Of a DNA stretch of 64,000 nucleotides, positions 36,701 through 51,700 are shown one piece after another. The position numbers and the translations under genes were made by a program. Source of the DNA: Sternotherus odoratus. Taxonomy: Eukaryota > Chordata > Testudines > Kinosternidae. Each line of letters begins with the position of its first letter. The stretch's first letter is position 1. The notes under the pieces were generated by a model. That model was not told the origin of the DNA, did no database searches, and saw nothing but the letters and a program-made list of their open reading frames with translations. Where the stretch lies: positions 76,195,892 through 76,259,891 of the forward strand of contig JAVMKO010000001.1 in assembly GCA_032164245.1 (NCBI GenBank), read 5' to 3'.

Positions 36701-39700
36701 CTCTTTGTAACTTCTGCAATTCCAGACTAACACAGCTACCTCTCTGATTCTCTACAGTCTAAATACACATGACAGATACAGGGAAGGGGAAAGGAATAGA
36801 ATGTACAAACGGAGTGAACAATGCAGCAGTGGGCGGCAAACGTAATGTTAGTTTTGCGATTTTGTTATTTAAATTCTTTCAGTTGGGTTATGTTAAGCAT
36901 ATTAGCTAGATGGGAAGAGTGATGGTGGGAGGTGTTGGAGGACCAGCCAATCAACATAGGGGAAGGAATGTTCAGAGTGAAAACTGCCGTGTCCTTAGCT
37001 CCTGCTTGAACTGCTCTCTGCAGCTACCGGGCTGACTTGTCTCTTGCTAACTCTTCCCTGCATTTTTTTCCTCCAAAGGTCACATGGCTGGGGATGAGAG
37101 GGAAGACTTTTTTTGGGTCCTTGTGTGGGGATGGAGTTGTCCTCTGCATAGGTCTAGGTCTGGGAAGTGCTGGGGGAAGAGATGGTACCAGCTGGGCCCC
37201 ATTTTAACCCCTTATCCCAGTTCAACACTACCTATTTGAACTGCTTTCTGCAGCTCCTGGGCTAGCTTCAGTCTCTTGCTCCTCCCTGCATTTTCTTAAA
37301 GCCCACATATATACACACACATACATTGTATAAATACAGTGGATCTGAACAAGAGAAAATATCTAAAACAGATATTGAGGAATGCATACTCTGGGAAATT
37401 ATATGATATAGTGATCAAAACTCCCGAGAACTGTGTACCCTACTATTTCCACCATTGCTGATGGTGGAGTGGCACCAGCAATGAATTATGAGTTCTAGTT
37501 TTGAATATCTTCAATATGGGCAATTGGAACATTGATGGCTTTGCCACTCAAATTATGCAAGTCATCCCAACTCATGCTGATAAAACCTTTTGTCTACGCC
37601 ACTCCTTCATGTGTTAACTCTTTGTGTTCATTTATTCTGTATCTACTTACTGGTAATGGAGGTGTGCTGTAAATGTTACATGAACATTAGATGAGAATGG
37701 CAAAACTACAGGCAAATTATGCAGATAATCCTAGATGAGTACCAGTAAATCTTTTATACCACGACCATTGTGAATTGTGCATATGCCATATATGTTACAG
37801 AAAAAATGTTTTACAAAGTTTTAAAATGTTTACTGGTACTGTTTTATTATCTCTCTCTGCCTGTAAAGCCAAGTTCCTGTAGTTACCATGTGTCCTACTG
37901 TGCAGGCTTTTTAAGAGACAGAAATTATAATGAATAAATGTTAGAAAGATTTAATATTACCTAAAAGAGCTTTTTCAAAAATAATGTAATTTTTAACATC
38001 TGACATTTTAGGATCTTCCACGGCTTGAATCAAATGTTGGTTCTGACTAGCAAAATGGAAATCTTTCTATAGCACTGGTATAAATTCCTTTATTTAGCCC
38101 TGCAGAGGCCTCCTACAACTGTAAATCTGTCAGTGGTTCTAGATTGAATTTTATCAAATCCTGGGAAAAGAGGAAACATTTCTCTGGTAGGCTTTTTTGA
38201 AAAAGTGACTGGAGCTCCTTGGGTTAAGAATGATAGCTCCTTCTCCACATGAAGGACTTCTAGGTGTGATTCTGATTTATAAATACATTCCTCACGTACA
38301 TGCTGGTACTCACCACAACGTTGATAATATACGGTATGTGAATATGCATAAGAAGGGCTAGATTGAGTCATACCAAAGGTTCATCTAGCCCAGTGTCCTG
38401 TCTTCCAAGAGTGGCCGGTGCCAGATGCTTCAGAAGGAATGAACAGAACTGGGCAACTGATTGATCCATCCCTTGTTGTCCAGTCCCAGCTTCTTGCAAT
38501 AAGAGGCTTAAAACACTCCAAGCATGGGGTTGTGTCCCTGGCCCTCTTAGCTAATAGCTGATCCCAGCGGTTCTCAACCGGAGGTCTGCGGCCGCCTGGG
38601 TGGGCCACAAGCAGATTTCAGATGGCTTGCTGAAATAAACCAGAGAGCAGAGCTGACGTTAGACTCACGGGGACTCAGATCAGCTGCATGGTGCTGAAAC
38701 CAAAGCCTTAGCTTTGCAAGGCCCTCTGTGATGTTGGTGTCACAGACAGTTGCCCTGCTTGTTACCCCTAATGCCAGCCCTGGCTTTTAATCTGCTGGAA
38801 TATGCAGAAAATCAGTTGTTGCAAAGGTGGGATCTGGAGGTTTTTACAGCATATTGGCGGGTGCTCAGAAAGAAAAAGGTTGAGAATCCCTGGCCTATCC
38901 TGCAGGAACATATCTGGCTGCATTCTGGCTGCATAGGCCAGTGACCTGCGTAAAACACAATGTGTTTCTCAGTCCAGCTAACTCTTATTTATTATTGGTA
39001 ATATGCCATTGTGCTAATGGACAAGTTCTGCCAAAAACCGTCATCACAATTGGCATTAATTATCCCCCTCTTTGCCATCTCAGCAGAGGGGTTCAAGAAC
39101 TGCAGAGGCTTTAGAGGTACCTCTCTCCAGGGCAGGGTGGAGGAACTATATATACATGTGTGGGAAAACTTGCAATGCTTCTGCTCTTGCAGTACCTGAC
39201 TTATGGGCAGAGAACTTCAGCCTCCAGCACTGCCAATCTAATACCTTTTACCAGCACCAGATTTACTTTTTCATGCTGGGTAAAAGATATTTGTCTGTTT
39301 GACAGCCCTGGAGACTCAAGTTCTCTTTATTCACAGGGTACATATAATACTGGCAGAGGCAATGCAAACTTCCATGCCCTGAGGCAGAGACACATCTCCT
39401 CCTCCCTGGAGGGACCACTTATACACCTCAAAGGGGGGGGGGGGGGGAGTTCAGTCTACTTGGGCCCCTCTGCTGTGACTAATAACAGCAGGACAATTCT
39501 TGGCAATTTTTATGGTGTTTTTATAATGTTTAGTATCAGAGGGGTAGCCATGTTAGTCTGGATCTGCAAAATCAACAAAGAGTCTCATAGCACCTTATAG
39601 ACTAACATGATCCCAAACATCTGTTAGTCTATAAGGTGCTACGAGACTCTTTGTTGCTTTATGATGTTGTTGTCTCTACACAGGACCTTGGTTCAGAACC

Positions 39701-42700
39701 CTAGCTCATTTCACTTCAATAATTGCCTCTCATGCAGGACTGATTTTTTTTTTTTTTGGTTATTATTTATTACATGCTGTGGATTGCAGTCGTATCTGAC
39801 TACTAATAAAATGAAGTTTGAATAGAGTTGGGATGGGGAGGAACAAAATAATGTTTTGAATGTCTTCTGAATTCTTTAACTTGTCTTCTCTGATGCTCTT
39901 GTTTACTGCAGGAGTACATACTCAAGGCAGTGGTGAATGCAGCCCTTGGACAGGAAATGGGCTCAGTGAGTAAAACCTCTCTGGTACACCTGCATTTACA
40001 TCAGTACTAGGGGAGAAAGAAATGTGGTCTCTGGAATGCAGCTAATGGGCAAGAGGTGGTAGTTTCACACTCGGATCCCATACTTTCTGAGTCCCTTCAT
40101 TTCCTCTCTCTCTCTCTCCATAATTCACAGTCCATAGAGAGTGAATTGTGGGTTTCTGTTACTAGCCCAGAGACTCATTCAAACTGAACTGAGCCTCTCT
40201 ATCCTGCTTACAAAAGCCTTACTTCCTTTTGCAATTATTCTGCATATATGGGTCCAAGCAATAAAATTCCTTCCTTATTTATTGCACCTCTGTCCCCATC
40301 ACCCCACAATATGAGTATTCACTTTGCTCTACTTCACCCTATTCACCCGCTTTGGAACTTGCATTCATTCTGTCCCATGGCACTACTCCACACTCTGGAT
40401 CTCATGTCATTTGTTTCTCTCCAAGAGGGATCATCTGAAAATTGCTCAACAGTTCTTCCAGCTGGTGGGAGGATCAGCCAGTGAATGTGGTACGTTGAAA
40501 TTTTCTTTCTCCATTATGTAAACGCTCTTCTACTGATGGGGGTCTCAACCTTTTTCTTTCTCCATCCCACCTAATCATGCTATAAAAACTTTACAGCCCC
40601 CATGTGCCACAACTGTTTTTCTGCATGTGGAGTGCCAGATCTGGGGGCCGCTCACCTCAGGCAGCTCCCTGCAAGCGGTGACCTGTCCCAGCTGCTCCTA
40701 GGCAGAGGCACGGAAGGCGACTCTGCGCTGTGCCTCCACCTGCAGGTATTTCCCCCACAGCTCCCGTTGGCCGCAGTCCCCAGCCAATGGGAGCTGCGGA
40801 GCTAGCGCATGGGGCAGGGCAGAGCTGCTTGCCAGTTGCCGCACCTCCGACTAGGAACAGCTGGGGCAGGTCGCTGCTTGTGAGGAGCTGCTCAAGGTGA
40901 GTGCCCCCCAGATCTGGCACCTCAACCCCCAACCCCGCATCCCCTCCTGCATCCAAACTCCCTCCCTCTTAGTTAACCAGCATTTTTCACTTAACTGGCA
41001 ACCCCCATTGCCCCAACATGCCAGATAAAATAGCTTTTATTGTATTATCTTCATGTAACATATTTTTGTCTCAATTAGACTGTAAGCTCCTTGAGGCAGA
41101 GACAATGTTTTATATGTTTTTTATTCAGGGCAGCACATGCTAATGGCATTTAATAAAGAGGAACAATAAGAACTCTCAGTGCAATGTTCCAAAATGTACT
41201 GTACTTATCTATCTATATAAAAGTCAAATGGTGTATGCGTGCGTGTGTGTATGTATGTGTGTATGCGTGTATGTATGAACGCTTACTCCTTCCACACCAT
41301 TTGAGCTAGAGACTTGAAATTTGGTACAGTTAGAGGTCTTGGGGTCCTAATGACCGTAAGAGTCGGAAAATTTTCAAATCTCACCTCTGACGCCCCCCAG
41401 GGGTGAAATTCTTTAAAGGCCAATCACATCAGCTGGGCAGCTGCTGTTCTCTGTAACATAGTTATGATGTCATAACACCCCCTCCAACAGACACCGCACT
41501 CGCTCAGCTCTCTGCCCCCTCCCCACCTGCGATGGATCCGAGTTGGGTTTGGTCAGGGGGTGAGGTGGGGGTGTCGGGTTTGGTCGGGGGGTGAGGTGGG
41601 GGTGTCGGGTTTGGTCAGGGGGTAAGTAAGCCGGGGGTGTTGGGTTTGGTCTGGGAGGGTGGGAAGGTGTCTGGGTGGGTGAGGGATGAGGTGTGGGGGT
41701 TGGGGTTGGTCAGGGGGTGTTGGGTTTGGTGGGGGGGTAAAGTGGGGGTGTTGGGTTTGGTTGGGGGGGCGAGGAGGGGGGTCGGGGTTGGTCAAGGGGT
41801 AGGTGAGGTGTGGGTGTCTGGTTTGGTCGGGGGGGTGAGGTGGAGGTGTCAGGTTTGCTCTCTGCCCCCTCCAACGGACCCCGCACTCGCTCAGCTCTCT
41901 GCCCCCTCCCCACCTCCGACGGACCCGAGCAACACTGAGTATTTTCGCTAGTATGTAATACTAGCGAAAATACCCGGCATTGCTTGGGTCCGTCGGAGGC
42001 GAGGAGGGGGCAGAGAGCTGAGCGAGTGCGGGGTCCGTTGGAGGGGGGAGGGGGCAGAGAGCAAACCCGACACCCCCACCTCACTTACCCCTCGACCAAC
42101 CCCGACTCACATTTTCACCCACCCACCCAAACCCAACACCCCCACGTCGCCCCCCTACCAACCCCAACCCCTCCTGACCAACACCCACACCTCACCCCCC
42201 GTAGACCAAACCTGACACACCCACCTCACTTTCCCCCCCAACCAAACCCGACACCCCTACCTACCACCACAAACAAACCTGACACCCACACCTCACTTAC
42301 CTCTCGACCAACCCCAACCCCCCTCCTCACCCTTCCAACCAAACCCAACACTCCCACCTTACCCCCCCCCCACCAAACCCAACACCCTCTGACCAACCCC
42401 AACACCCACACCTCACCCACCCCGACACCTTCCCACCCCCCCAGACCAAACCCAACACCCCCTGCTGCAACGCTGTCCAGGGCTGCTCCTGGGGGAAGGC
42501 AGGGGCGAGGCCGGCGGGAGCCTCCCTGGTCAGGAGCTCAGGTGGGCCGGGCAGGACAAGCTTGCCCACCACTGCATTAGGGTGTGCCTGGGCACACCCG
42601 GCACACTGTGTGCGCACACCTATGATTACTGACTTAGAAAATTAAAACACACGCAATGAGCAGGGTTAGGGTATGAGTCCTTCCATTCAGGAGCTGTGTA

Positions 42701-45700
42701 AGTCTCTAGACTTTTAAATTATTGTGTGTTTCCGAAAAACCCAAGAAGCAACCATTATCTACCTTTCTTCTACAATAAACCCTGCCCAAAATCAACAGCT
42801 GTACACTATATTTCAACTAGGAAAAAAGATGTTTAAACATATTGGTCAACAATGTCTCATAAACCTGGAATTGACATTGCAAATGAGAGCACTAGAGCAG
42901 GGGTGGCCATCCTGTGGCTCCGGAGCCACATGGGGCTCTTCAGAAGTTAATATGTGGCTCCTTATATAGGCACAGCCAACTTTCCAATGTGCTGGGTTGC
43001 TCACTGCTCAACTCCTGACTCTGCCACAGGCCCTGCCCCCAGGGGCTCCACCCCTTCCTGCTCCCTCCCCTGAGCTTGCAGTACCCGTAAGCCTCCCGCA
43101 TGCCATGAAACAGCTGATCGGGAAGTGCAGGGAGGGAGGGGAAAGCGCTGATTGGCAGGACTGCTGGTGGGTGGCGGCGCTGGGAGTGGAGTGGGGAACT
43201 GATTGGGGCCCTGTTGATGTATTACTGTGGGTCTTTGGCAATGTACATTGTTAAATTCTGACTCCTTCTTGGGATCAGGTTGACCACCCCTGCACTAGAG
43301 GTTGATTTTTTTTTGTTCGTTTTTCTTTACTGTCCCCTATACTCCTGGCAGTTAGTGCTAGTTCTCTGAGTGATCTTTCCCAATAGCTCACCTTTCTTTA
43401 GCCTTGTGGTGGAAGGTGAAATAAGGATCAGATTCCTTGGAAAGGGTAAAAGAAGGACTGAAGTAGGGAAATGCAGTGAATTGTCACTTAAGTGGTGTAT
43501 CATTTCTGTAGCTGAACATAACTCTTAGTAAGTATCCAGTTCTCATTAGAGACAGAGTCTTGTAGAACCTTATAGACTAACAGATTTTAGGGATCATGAG
43601 CTTTCGTGGGTTAAGGCCCACTTCATCAGATGAATGTTGTGGAAATCTCCAGAGGCAGGTATAAATATGCAGGCAAGAAAGCAAGGTAAATTCAATCAGT
43701 GGGGGTGGTGAAGCCCACTTTCAGCAGGTGATCTGGAGGTGAAGGCCCAGAGAGGAGAAACTGCTTTTGTAATTGGTGAGCCAATCACAGCTAATGTTAA
43801 GTCCACACCTAATAATGTTGAATTTACAGATGAACTGGAGCTCAGCAGTTTCTCTTTGAAGTCTGGTTTTGAAGTTTTTTTGCTTCAGGGTGGCTGTTTT
43901 GAGATCTGCAATTGTATGCCCAGGCAGGTTAAAATGTTCTCCTACAGGCTTTTGTATATTGCCATTCCTAATATCTGATTTGTGTCCATTAAAATAAGAC
44001 AGGAGATCTACATTACACACTTCACTTCTCTACAGAAGAAAAAGGATTGTAAACTGTCTAAAATCCTACCTGCCACATGGGGCCACAACAGTGGTACCCC
44101 TAGCTCGTCAATCTATCCAGTTACACACTCAGCCCGGCAGAAGAGTCTGTCCTATCTCGAGGACTTTCTTTCTGCCCCACCACCCCCACAAACATGATAC
44201 AGTTCTGCGGTGATCTTGAAGCCTACTTTCGCCGTCTCCGACTCAAAGAATACTTTCAAGACAACACTGAACAACGCACTGATACACAGACACCATCCCA
44301 CCAGCAGCACAAGAAGAACAACTCCACATGGACGCCTACAGCAAAAAAACTTCAAAACCAGACTTTCGTCTTCTGTATGGTGAAAAAAAATTCCCTGGAA
44401 CCTAACCCACCCTATTTACATTAATTCTTATGGGGAAATTGGATTTGTTTAACATTGTTTCGCTTAAAGTCGCATTTTTTAGGCACATAACTACAATGTT
44501 AAGTGAAGCGTTCCTGTACTTGTAAGAGGGGATGTGACAGGAAATGTTTGGTACCACTGGTGGAAGAAACCTCCACTAGAGCAATTGTATAAGGAAGCAC
44601 AATAAGATTGGAGTCTGGCTGTGGATAAAGAAGGGGAGCAAAAACATACCCATTTTCAGTTGGTTTCTTACATTCCCCTTAGTGGATTCTATTTAAACAC
44701 TCAAGTTGTTGTTTTGTTTTTACATTCAACCAAAGTTTGTGTGTGTTTTATACAAAGACATCACACCTGGAGGTGATATTAAGGTGTTAAATTGCAGAGC
44801 CACGTGATAACACTTTTGATTGTCTCCTAATCCTCTGTCCACTAATCCATATCCTAGAGGGATCTATTCTAATTTTTCAGAGTCCCCGAACAGCTTCAAA
44901 CTGCTCCTTCATTAAAAAAGCAAAAACAAAAACTTTTTCCTCTCAAATGGGGAATTTTCCTTTCCATAACTCAGGAATCAGCAACCTTTCAGAAGTGGTG
45001 TGCCGAGTCTTCATTTATTCATTCTAATTTAAGGTTTCATGTGCCAATAATACATTTTAACGTTTTTAGAAGATCTCTTTCTATAAGTCTATAATATATA
45101 ACTAAACTATCGTTGTATGTAAAGTAAATAAGATTTTTTAAATGTTTAAGAAGCTTCATTTAAAATTAAATTAACATGCAGAGCCCCACGCCTGGTGGCA
45201 AGGACCTGGGCAGTGCGAGTGTCACTGAAAATAAGCTTGCATGCCGCCTTTGGCACGCGTGCTATAGGTTTTCTACCCCTGCCATAACTCCTGCCCAAGG
45301 CCCAGATAAAACCTTCAGCTAGGGATGGATTTTCTGTGTTCAAAAACTCAGAATATTGGAGTGAACTATATATCTTCCCCCTTCATGACTTCCTCAAGGA
45401 CATACTCTTAGGTCTCAAGCCTCTAGCTGTAACCTTTTTCTGGGCAGGAACCAGTGTTCCTCTCTCTCCAGATCTGAATTTTAAAGCTGCAGTCCCCTTT
45501 CAATTCACTCTGATTATTATCCCAGCCTGTCTGACTTTATTTCAGCACCTGCAGTTCTGCCGTTTCTCAGGGACAATAACAGTTAATCAGTGACCAGTCA
45601 GCTTTCACAAAGCATAGTACAATTATTTATGACAAAAGTATTAGAGAGAAAACACACCATAAAACCATAAACAGCCTACATGCGTCCTAAACTTACCAGC

Positions 45701-48700
45701 TATTTCCATCATCCACCTGAAATCCTGATAGGTCCATATACAAATTTGTCAGTTCTTTGTTGCAGAATGGGTCTGTCCTGAGAAAAATCAGGCTGACTGT
45801 ATAGTTTGGGGTCTTTCTATTTCAGATCTCCTGAATCAGATAAATTAAGTCAATGCTACTTCTCCTGGGGGAGTGGGGTAGGTGGGGAGGGGTAGCTTCA
45901 CCAGTCTGGATATCTGCATAACTAGCATTGGGAGCTTGCATTAATTATTAACACCCCTCCTCTAAATGATTCCAGATTACACAGGAACCCCACCCGATGT
46001 GCCAGAAACACAGAGATACACATAATGCTTATTGATACAATAGTCAATGAATATCCCTTGGGTCCATAACCTTTGGCTCATCTCAGTACATGAGATTTTG
46101 AGGTTTGCACACTTCCAGGGTCTCACATCTGTCACAAAAGTGCCAGAACTTCCAATCCTGTTATTTCTTGACCCTGTAGGACAAGAAATGGAAGCTATAT
46201 ACCCATAACAGTGGTTCTCAAACTTTTGTACTGGTGACTCCTTTCACATAGCAAGCCTCTGAATGCGACCCCCCCTTATAAATTAAAAACACTTTTAAAT
46301 ATATTTAACACTATTATAAATGCTGGAGGCAAAGTGAGCCTTGGGGTGGAGGCTGACAGCTCGCTACCCCCCCAGGTAATAACCTCGTGACCCCTTGAGG
46401 GATCCTGACCCCCAGTTTGAAAACCCCTGTACTAAGCAGTGTTGCCTGGTCGATAGAGTACTGAACTGGGACTCAAGAGAGGTGGGTTCTATTTGTGGTT
46501 CTGCCCCTGGCTGGCTGAATGACCTTGAGCAAATCATCTCACCTCTCTTTGCCTAATTATTTCCCATCTGTAAAATGGGAATAATGATACTTCCTTTATA
46601 AAGTGCTTTGAGGTATACTGTTGAAAAGTGCCATATCAGAGTATTGTGTTGTTAGTATACCATTGTAAAAGGAGATTAACCGTTTCCAGTTGGACTTGTC
46701 AAGGCCTGGTATGGAATCCAGTATAAAGGGCTTAATATATGTGGACTTTTTAGGTTTCAGGAAACAATCTTGCATGATCTGTGGAGCAGGATAGGAAAGG
46801 ATGACCAGATGAACTTCTCCATCTATAGTGTAGCCTCTTGTCTGAAAGAGGCAGGTTATACTATTTTCTAGGACTTTGTTGGCAATTTGGGAGGCAGATA
46901 TCCGAGTTCATTTTCCACCACCACCCAATTTTAAATATCTGCCTTTTCCTCTCATGCCTTAGATACAATCCCAGGAAGACAGTGCATGGCCTCTTGCTTC
47001 TTTCTGCTCAGACAATTTGATGATGTCCTGATTTACCTCAACTCAGTCAAGGTCAGTAGAGCACCTTAACCACTGCTGTGTTTACCAGCTTTTTCTGGTA
47101 AGAGCTTTTTCTTTCAGGCCTGTGTCTGCATAATTCTCATTGAGAGTAGAAGAGATCTGACTTATGTGGGGTGGGATGCTTTCATAGGGTGCCTGATCTT
47201 TTTTTCTATCTTTTCTATCTTTTTTGTTGTTGTTGTGGTCTGTTGATATATATAACATCAAGAGGTTTTAGCTTCAGCTGCAAACCAGCATTCGCTACTT
47301 GCTGAGTGACAGGGGCTGCCTGCCTTTCAAATTCAACCAGCAGAGGGAACTAATATATGCATGGAAAAGCCTGACCTTGTAGCCTTTGATTAATTTAGCA
47401 TGCAAATTGCACAAATCACTAATAATGGGTTATTTTGCTCAAGTCGCTACACAAATTTATTAAAGGAGATGAGATTGATGAATCACATACAGAGACACGA
47501 GGTCTTTATTTCATACTTAAATACATATAGGTATAATAGCAATAATAGAAAAGCAAAGTAAGTATAGCAATACAATCCTCTGCATTATGCATTCTCACAA
47601 GCACATGGACAAAGTATCCGAGGATGGAAGGAAAAGTAAGTAGAGAACATCAGAAGTGAGGTGTGACAATCCAAACTTCCACATCCTGACATGCTGATGT
47701 GTCCAGTGCGGTTGGTCTGACAACCTTTTAATACCCTTTTTCCTTATATCCCCCATGCATCCGGTAACACTATTTAGATTGCCTATCAGCTCTTGTCCAT
47801 GTGTGGCTTTCATGAAAACCATAATTGGGGTTCTGATCGCTGGCATAAGCTATTTATGTTAATACATTTCCCAGTATTTCCAACACATTAATGTGGTTAA
47901 CCTGATGGTTACATATACCAAAAATCCCCTAAAAATCTGTTATTTCAAGCTTAAACTCCTCTTTTGTGGTTTATTACAAGATTAATGTTACTAAATCTTA
48001 TAACCTTAGGTCAAGCACTTTAGGCTAACTATCTAGGCCTCCTACTTTTGCAGAGCCTATAACATATTTTTACATTTGTCTTCCTTAAGCATTACAGCTT
48101 TAATTATTTTATCATCAACATCTTAACACATTTTAACTTTTCCTAATGTATAGGCTAAAATGTAATTGTAAATGTAAACCTTCCAAGAGAAAGTCAAGGG
48201 TCAAGAGTGAATAACCTATTCCATCCGGCACAGTGCAGTATTGTACACACACATACTTACACTTGTTTATTATTTGCATGCCTGAAGGAGCAGCTTCCTG
48301 AGCTCAGTTGAAGAGATTCTGATTTGCACATGAGCAGATCTTTCCTGGACCACCCACCAGAGGACGCTAGTGTATGCAGGCGTGCACACACCCTCCCCTG
48401 TCCTTTGATCGTTCACTTGAAATATGTACAAACAGTTACAGTAGTTTAGTTGATATTATTTATATCCTCTCAGTATCATATAGCAGAGTTCGAAGTAACT
48501 GTGGAAATGGGAAGTAGATAAGAAGGAAAGCAGATTAGAAATTAAAGATGCAGATGAGATGACTCAAATAAAGGAACTAGGACATGAAGCTGATAAACAA
48601 TGACTGTTGAATTAAAGGGCAGCTAAGGAGTGCCAGAGAAATTGAGTGCTGTACAAAGCCCGCTCCAGAAGTCTGATAACTCAGCCTATGAGTGCTTGAA

Positions 48701-51700
48701 CATTCCCTGCTGACTAAGGCCTGGTGCCAGTTGGCACCAGGCCCCTCCATACATTCCAAATCAAGGGTGTTTAGGTTAACCCCTTGTATATCATGCATTG
48801 CCAGTGCTTTCAAACATAAAGAGCTCACAAAAGAGTCTGATATGTCCATACCTACAGATGAAAGAAGTGGCCCTAAGCATGGCTACACATTAACAAGGGT
48901 GGGTAAGGGAATAGTACTTTGATGCTCCCAAACAAAGCAGCCAATGATCTTTTAGGCCGTCTCAGCCCTATAACATTTATCCATAATTTTATAAACACTT
49001 AAGAACCCAGAGCAGTTTAATTGATACATGTAATGACATATTTTTGGCCCAAAGAGCCTTGTTTGTACATCTGCACTTACTATGCTATCTAACCATGTTT
49101 ATTGGTGCATTCTGGGAAAATGTGGACAACTGCACTGTAGAGGCTCCACAGGTAATAGATTGGGCAAACAAAGCAGCTTCTGCAGCATGTAGAACAATGC
49201 AGTCTGGGATGTGATATCAGAGAGCCTGGAGGAAGGAGGGCAAGTTAAACTGGTTATGAATATAACTACTAGAGTGTCCACTTCACTCTGTAAAAAGGAG
49301 TGCAGAACTGGATAAAGGAAACCAACCATTTGCCAGCTTAGAACTCGGAGACTTGGTTGCTAAATGTGGTATGCTAATAACCACTTGCCCCTCCCACCTT
49401 CTTGTCCCCCAAGAATGCATGGAACACATCACATGTCTGCACATGTACATGCTTCCAGTGATCATAATGTTTTGATTAGACATGCTTCAAGCTAAATTAA
49501 CCATCATGTGGTCCACCCCGTCAGTTTCCTCTAGTGCAGTGCCAGTGTGCTCATCAAGAGCAAATAAAATTAGGATGCATAAAGAATGGGATACATATTA
49601 ACACAGGAAAAATGGTGCCAATATATACATTGGTGGTACACTCTCAATTGTAATACTGTTCAGTTCGGTCACTTCAAGGGGACAGCAGAATTAAAGAGGG
49701 CTCAGAGAAAGATAATGAGAATGATTAGGGACATGAAAAACTTCTTATATGAAGAGAGATTGAAAAAATTTGAGACTGTAGTAGGCTTTAGAGAAGGAAA
49801 GAATAAAAGGAGACGAGAAAAGTATACAAAATAATGATACAAAGAAGGTAGATCGTGAACTTCTATTTGCTCGCTTATAGGAGGAGAACACAGAGAGTCA
49901 GTGGAATTGTGGCAAATTCAAAATGGATTATTTCGAAGGAAATATATTTTTCATGTAAGACAGTTAACCTGTGGAATTTATTGCCACAAGATGATATTGA
50001 GGCCAACATCTATATCAGGATTCAAAAAGATTGGACAATTTATATACCCAACTAGACTATCCAGAGTTATAACAATAAGTATTTTAAAAATATTTTTGAA
50101 GAGATAGATACACACCCTTATACTTGAGAGCATAAGGTAACTTCTAAAGAGTGAGGATAGGAAGGAACTGTTCCTGGGAGTAAGCTATCTCATGCTGTCT
50201 ACTGCAGGGTTTTTTGCACCTTCCTCTGAAACAGCCGGTACCGACCACTCTCTAAACCAGGATGCAGGTTAGATGGACAATTGGTCTAAGCCAGGTTGGC
50301 ATTCCTATAGCCCTAATGGTACAAATAGTTCTCCCACTACTTCCTACCAGTCAGGTCTTAGGTGACCTGCCCAGTATGGTTTATGCTTTGTAGCACAGGG
50401 GCCAATTTTGATGGAAGCCAGTTAGCTTTACAAGTGGAGCTGAGCACACAATGGAACTCATTTGCACTATATTTCCTAGGGTGACCAGACAGCAATTGTG
50501 AAAAATCGGGACGGGGTTGGGGGGTAATAGGAGTCAGTAATCACCTTTATCGGTGATTTGAGTTAAAACTGCTTGTCTCAAAGGACGCCTTGTTATGAAT
50601 GTGCCAGCCAGTCTGAGGGCAACTGATGGCCATCTGGGGAGATGAAATAATCCAGGCCAAGATGAGTCCTGGTCATAAGGAACACACTAGTGTACAACTG
50701 AGTGTCTGAGCAGCTAGCTGAGATGTACATTACTCAGAACAGCAAGCGGGTGTTATGAAAAGATCAAGGGACTTAAGATCCTGTTCTACAAGACCCAAGA
50801 TAACAATAGTAAGTCTAGCAGGGTAGAAAATGTGCCTGTTCTGCAACCAGAAAGGCATGGCTACTGTGAATTCATAGCAGCATTAGTACGTACACAAGGT
50901 CTGTTTCCCCCAACTTATGTTCACTTCTGTAGTGCAGATACACCCTAACTGGGGTGAAATGGTGTTAGCTGACCATAGTTACTGTCAGAGTTTGTAATCA
51001 TGTTTATAGTTGACCAAGTCAATAACTGATAACAGACGCTCTTAAAAGTTGTAGAATGGACATGGCCTTATTTGTGCTGATTCCCACAGCATAAAGAATT
51101 CTGAGATGTAAAGTCACAGGAAGGTGTAGCACTGAAATTCTCTGGCATCCAGTGCTGAAGTACTTAGAAGTGAACTTTGAGCGAGAAGGCTGGCTGTATC
51201 TATATAAAAGGAAGTGGTGATGCAGAGAAGCTAGCTTCTTGCTTACTGAGTTTCCCTAACTCTAGGACTTGTTCTAACTCTGACAAAACCATTGTTGAGG
51301 GAGAATACTCAGCACAGTATTATGATGCTGAATGTCACCTAACTAGATTCACAAAACAAGAGAGCCCCACTGCTCACTCTTTTAAACCACTGGAGAGACA
51401 GAGCTACCTGTTCATCAGCCTACCTTTTAAGGTGTAGTGGATATATGAGGGGTCATGGAGGAAGTGGCCGCAGCCTCTTAGCATGCTCAGAATGAAAGCC
51501 AAACCCAACAAAAGTTGCCACCCTGTAATTTTTGGCTTCGAACATTCTCCAAATCAACCATTGTTTCAGTTTTGATTGTAATCACAGACTCAGGATGGAA
51601 AGTCCCTCCATAATTCTTTAGCCACTGTTTGTAAATGCCTAATGTTTATAGTGTATCATTTGGGTTTTTTCCAATTGTCTGCTATAAACTGACTCAGATT

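Noticed and set aside
36572..36704. Rho-independent terminator or CRISPR-like repeat suggested by the strong hairpin
   Set aside because: The DNA is vertebrate intron, the arms carry Penelope-like motifs, and there are no spacers or repeated units.
41553..42617. Proline/threonine-rich and glycine-rich long frames
   Set aside because: They are translations of the Helitron minisatellite array on either strand and have no starts or domains that make sense.
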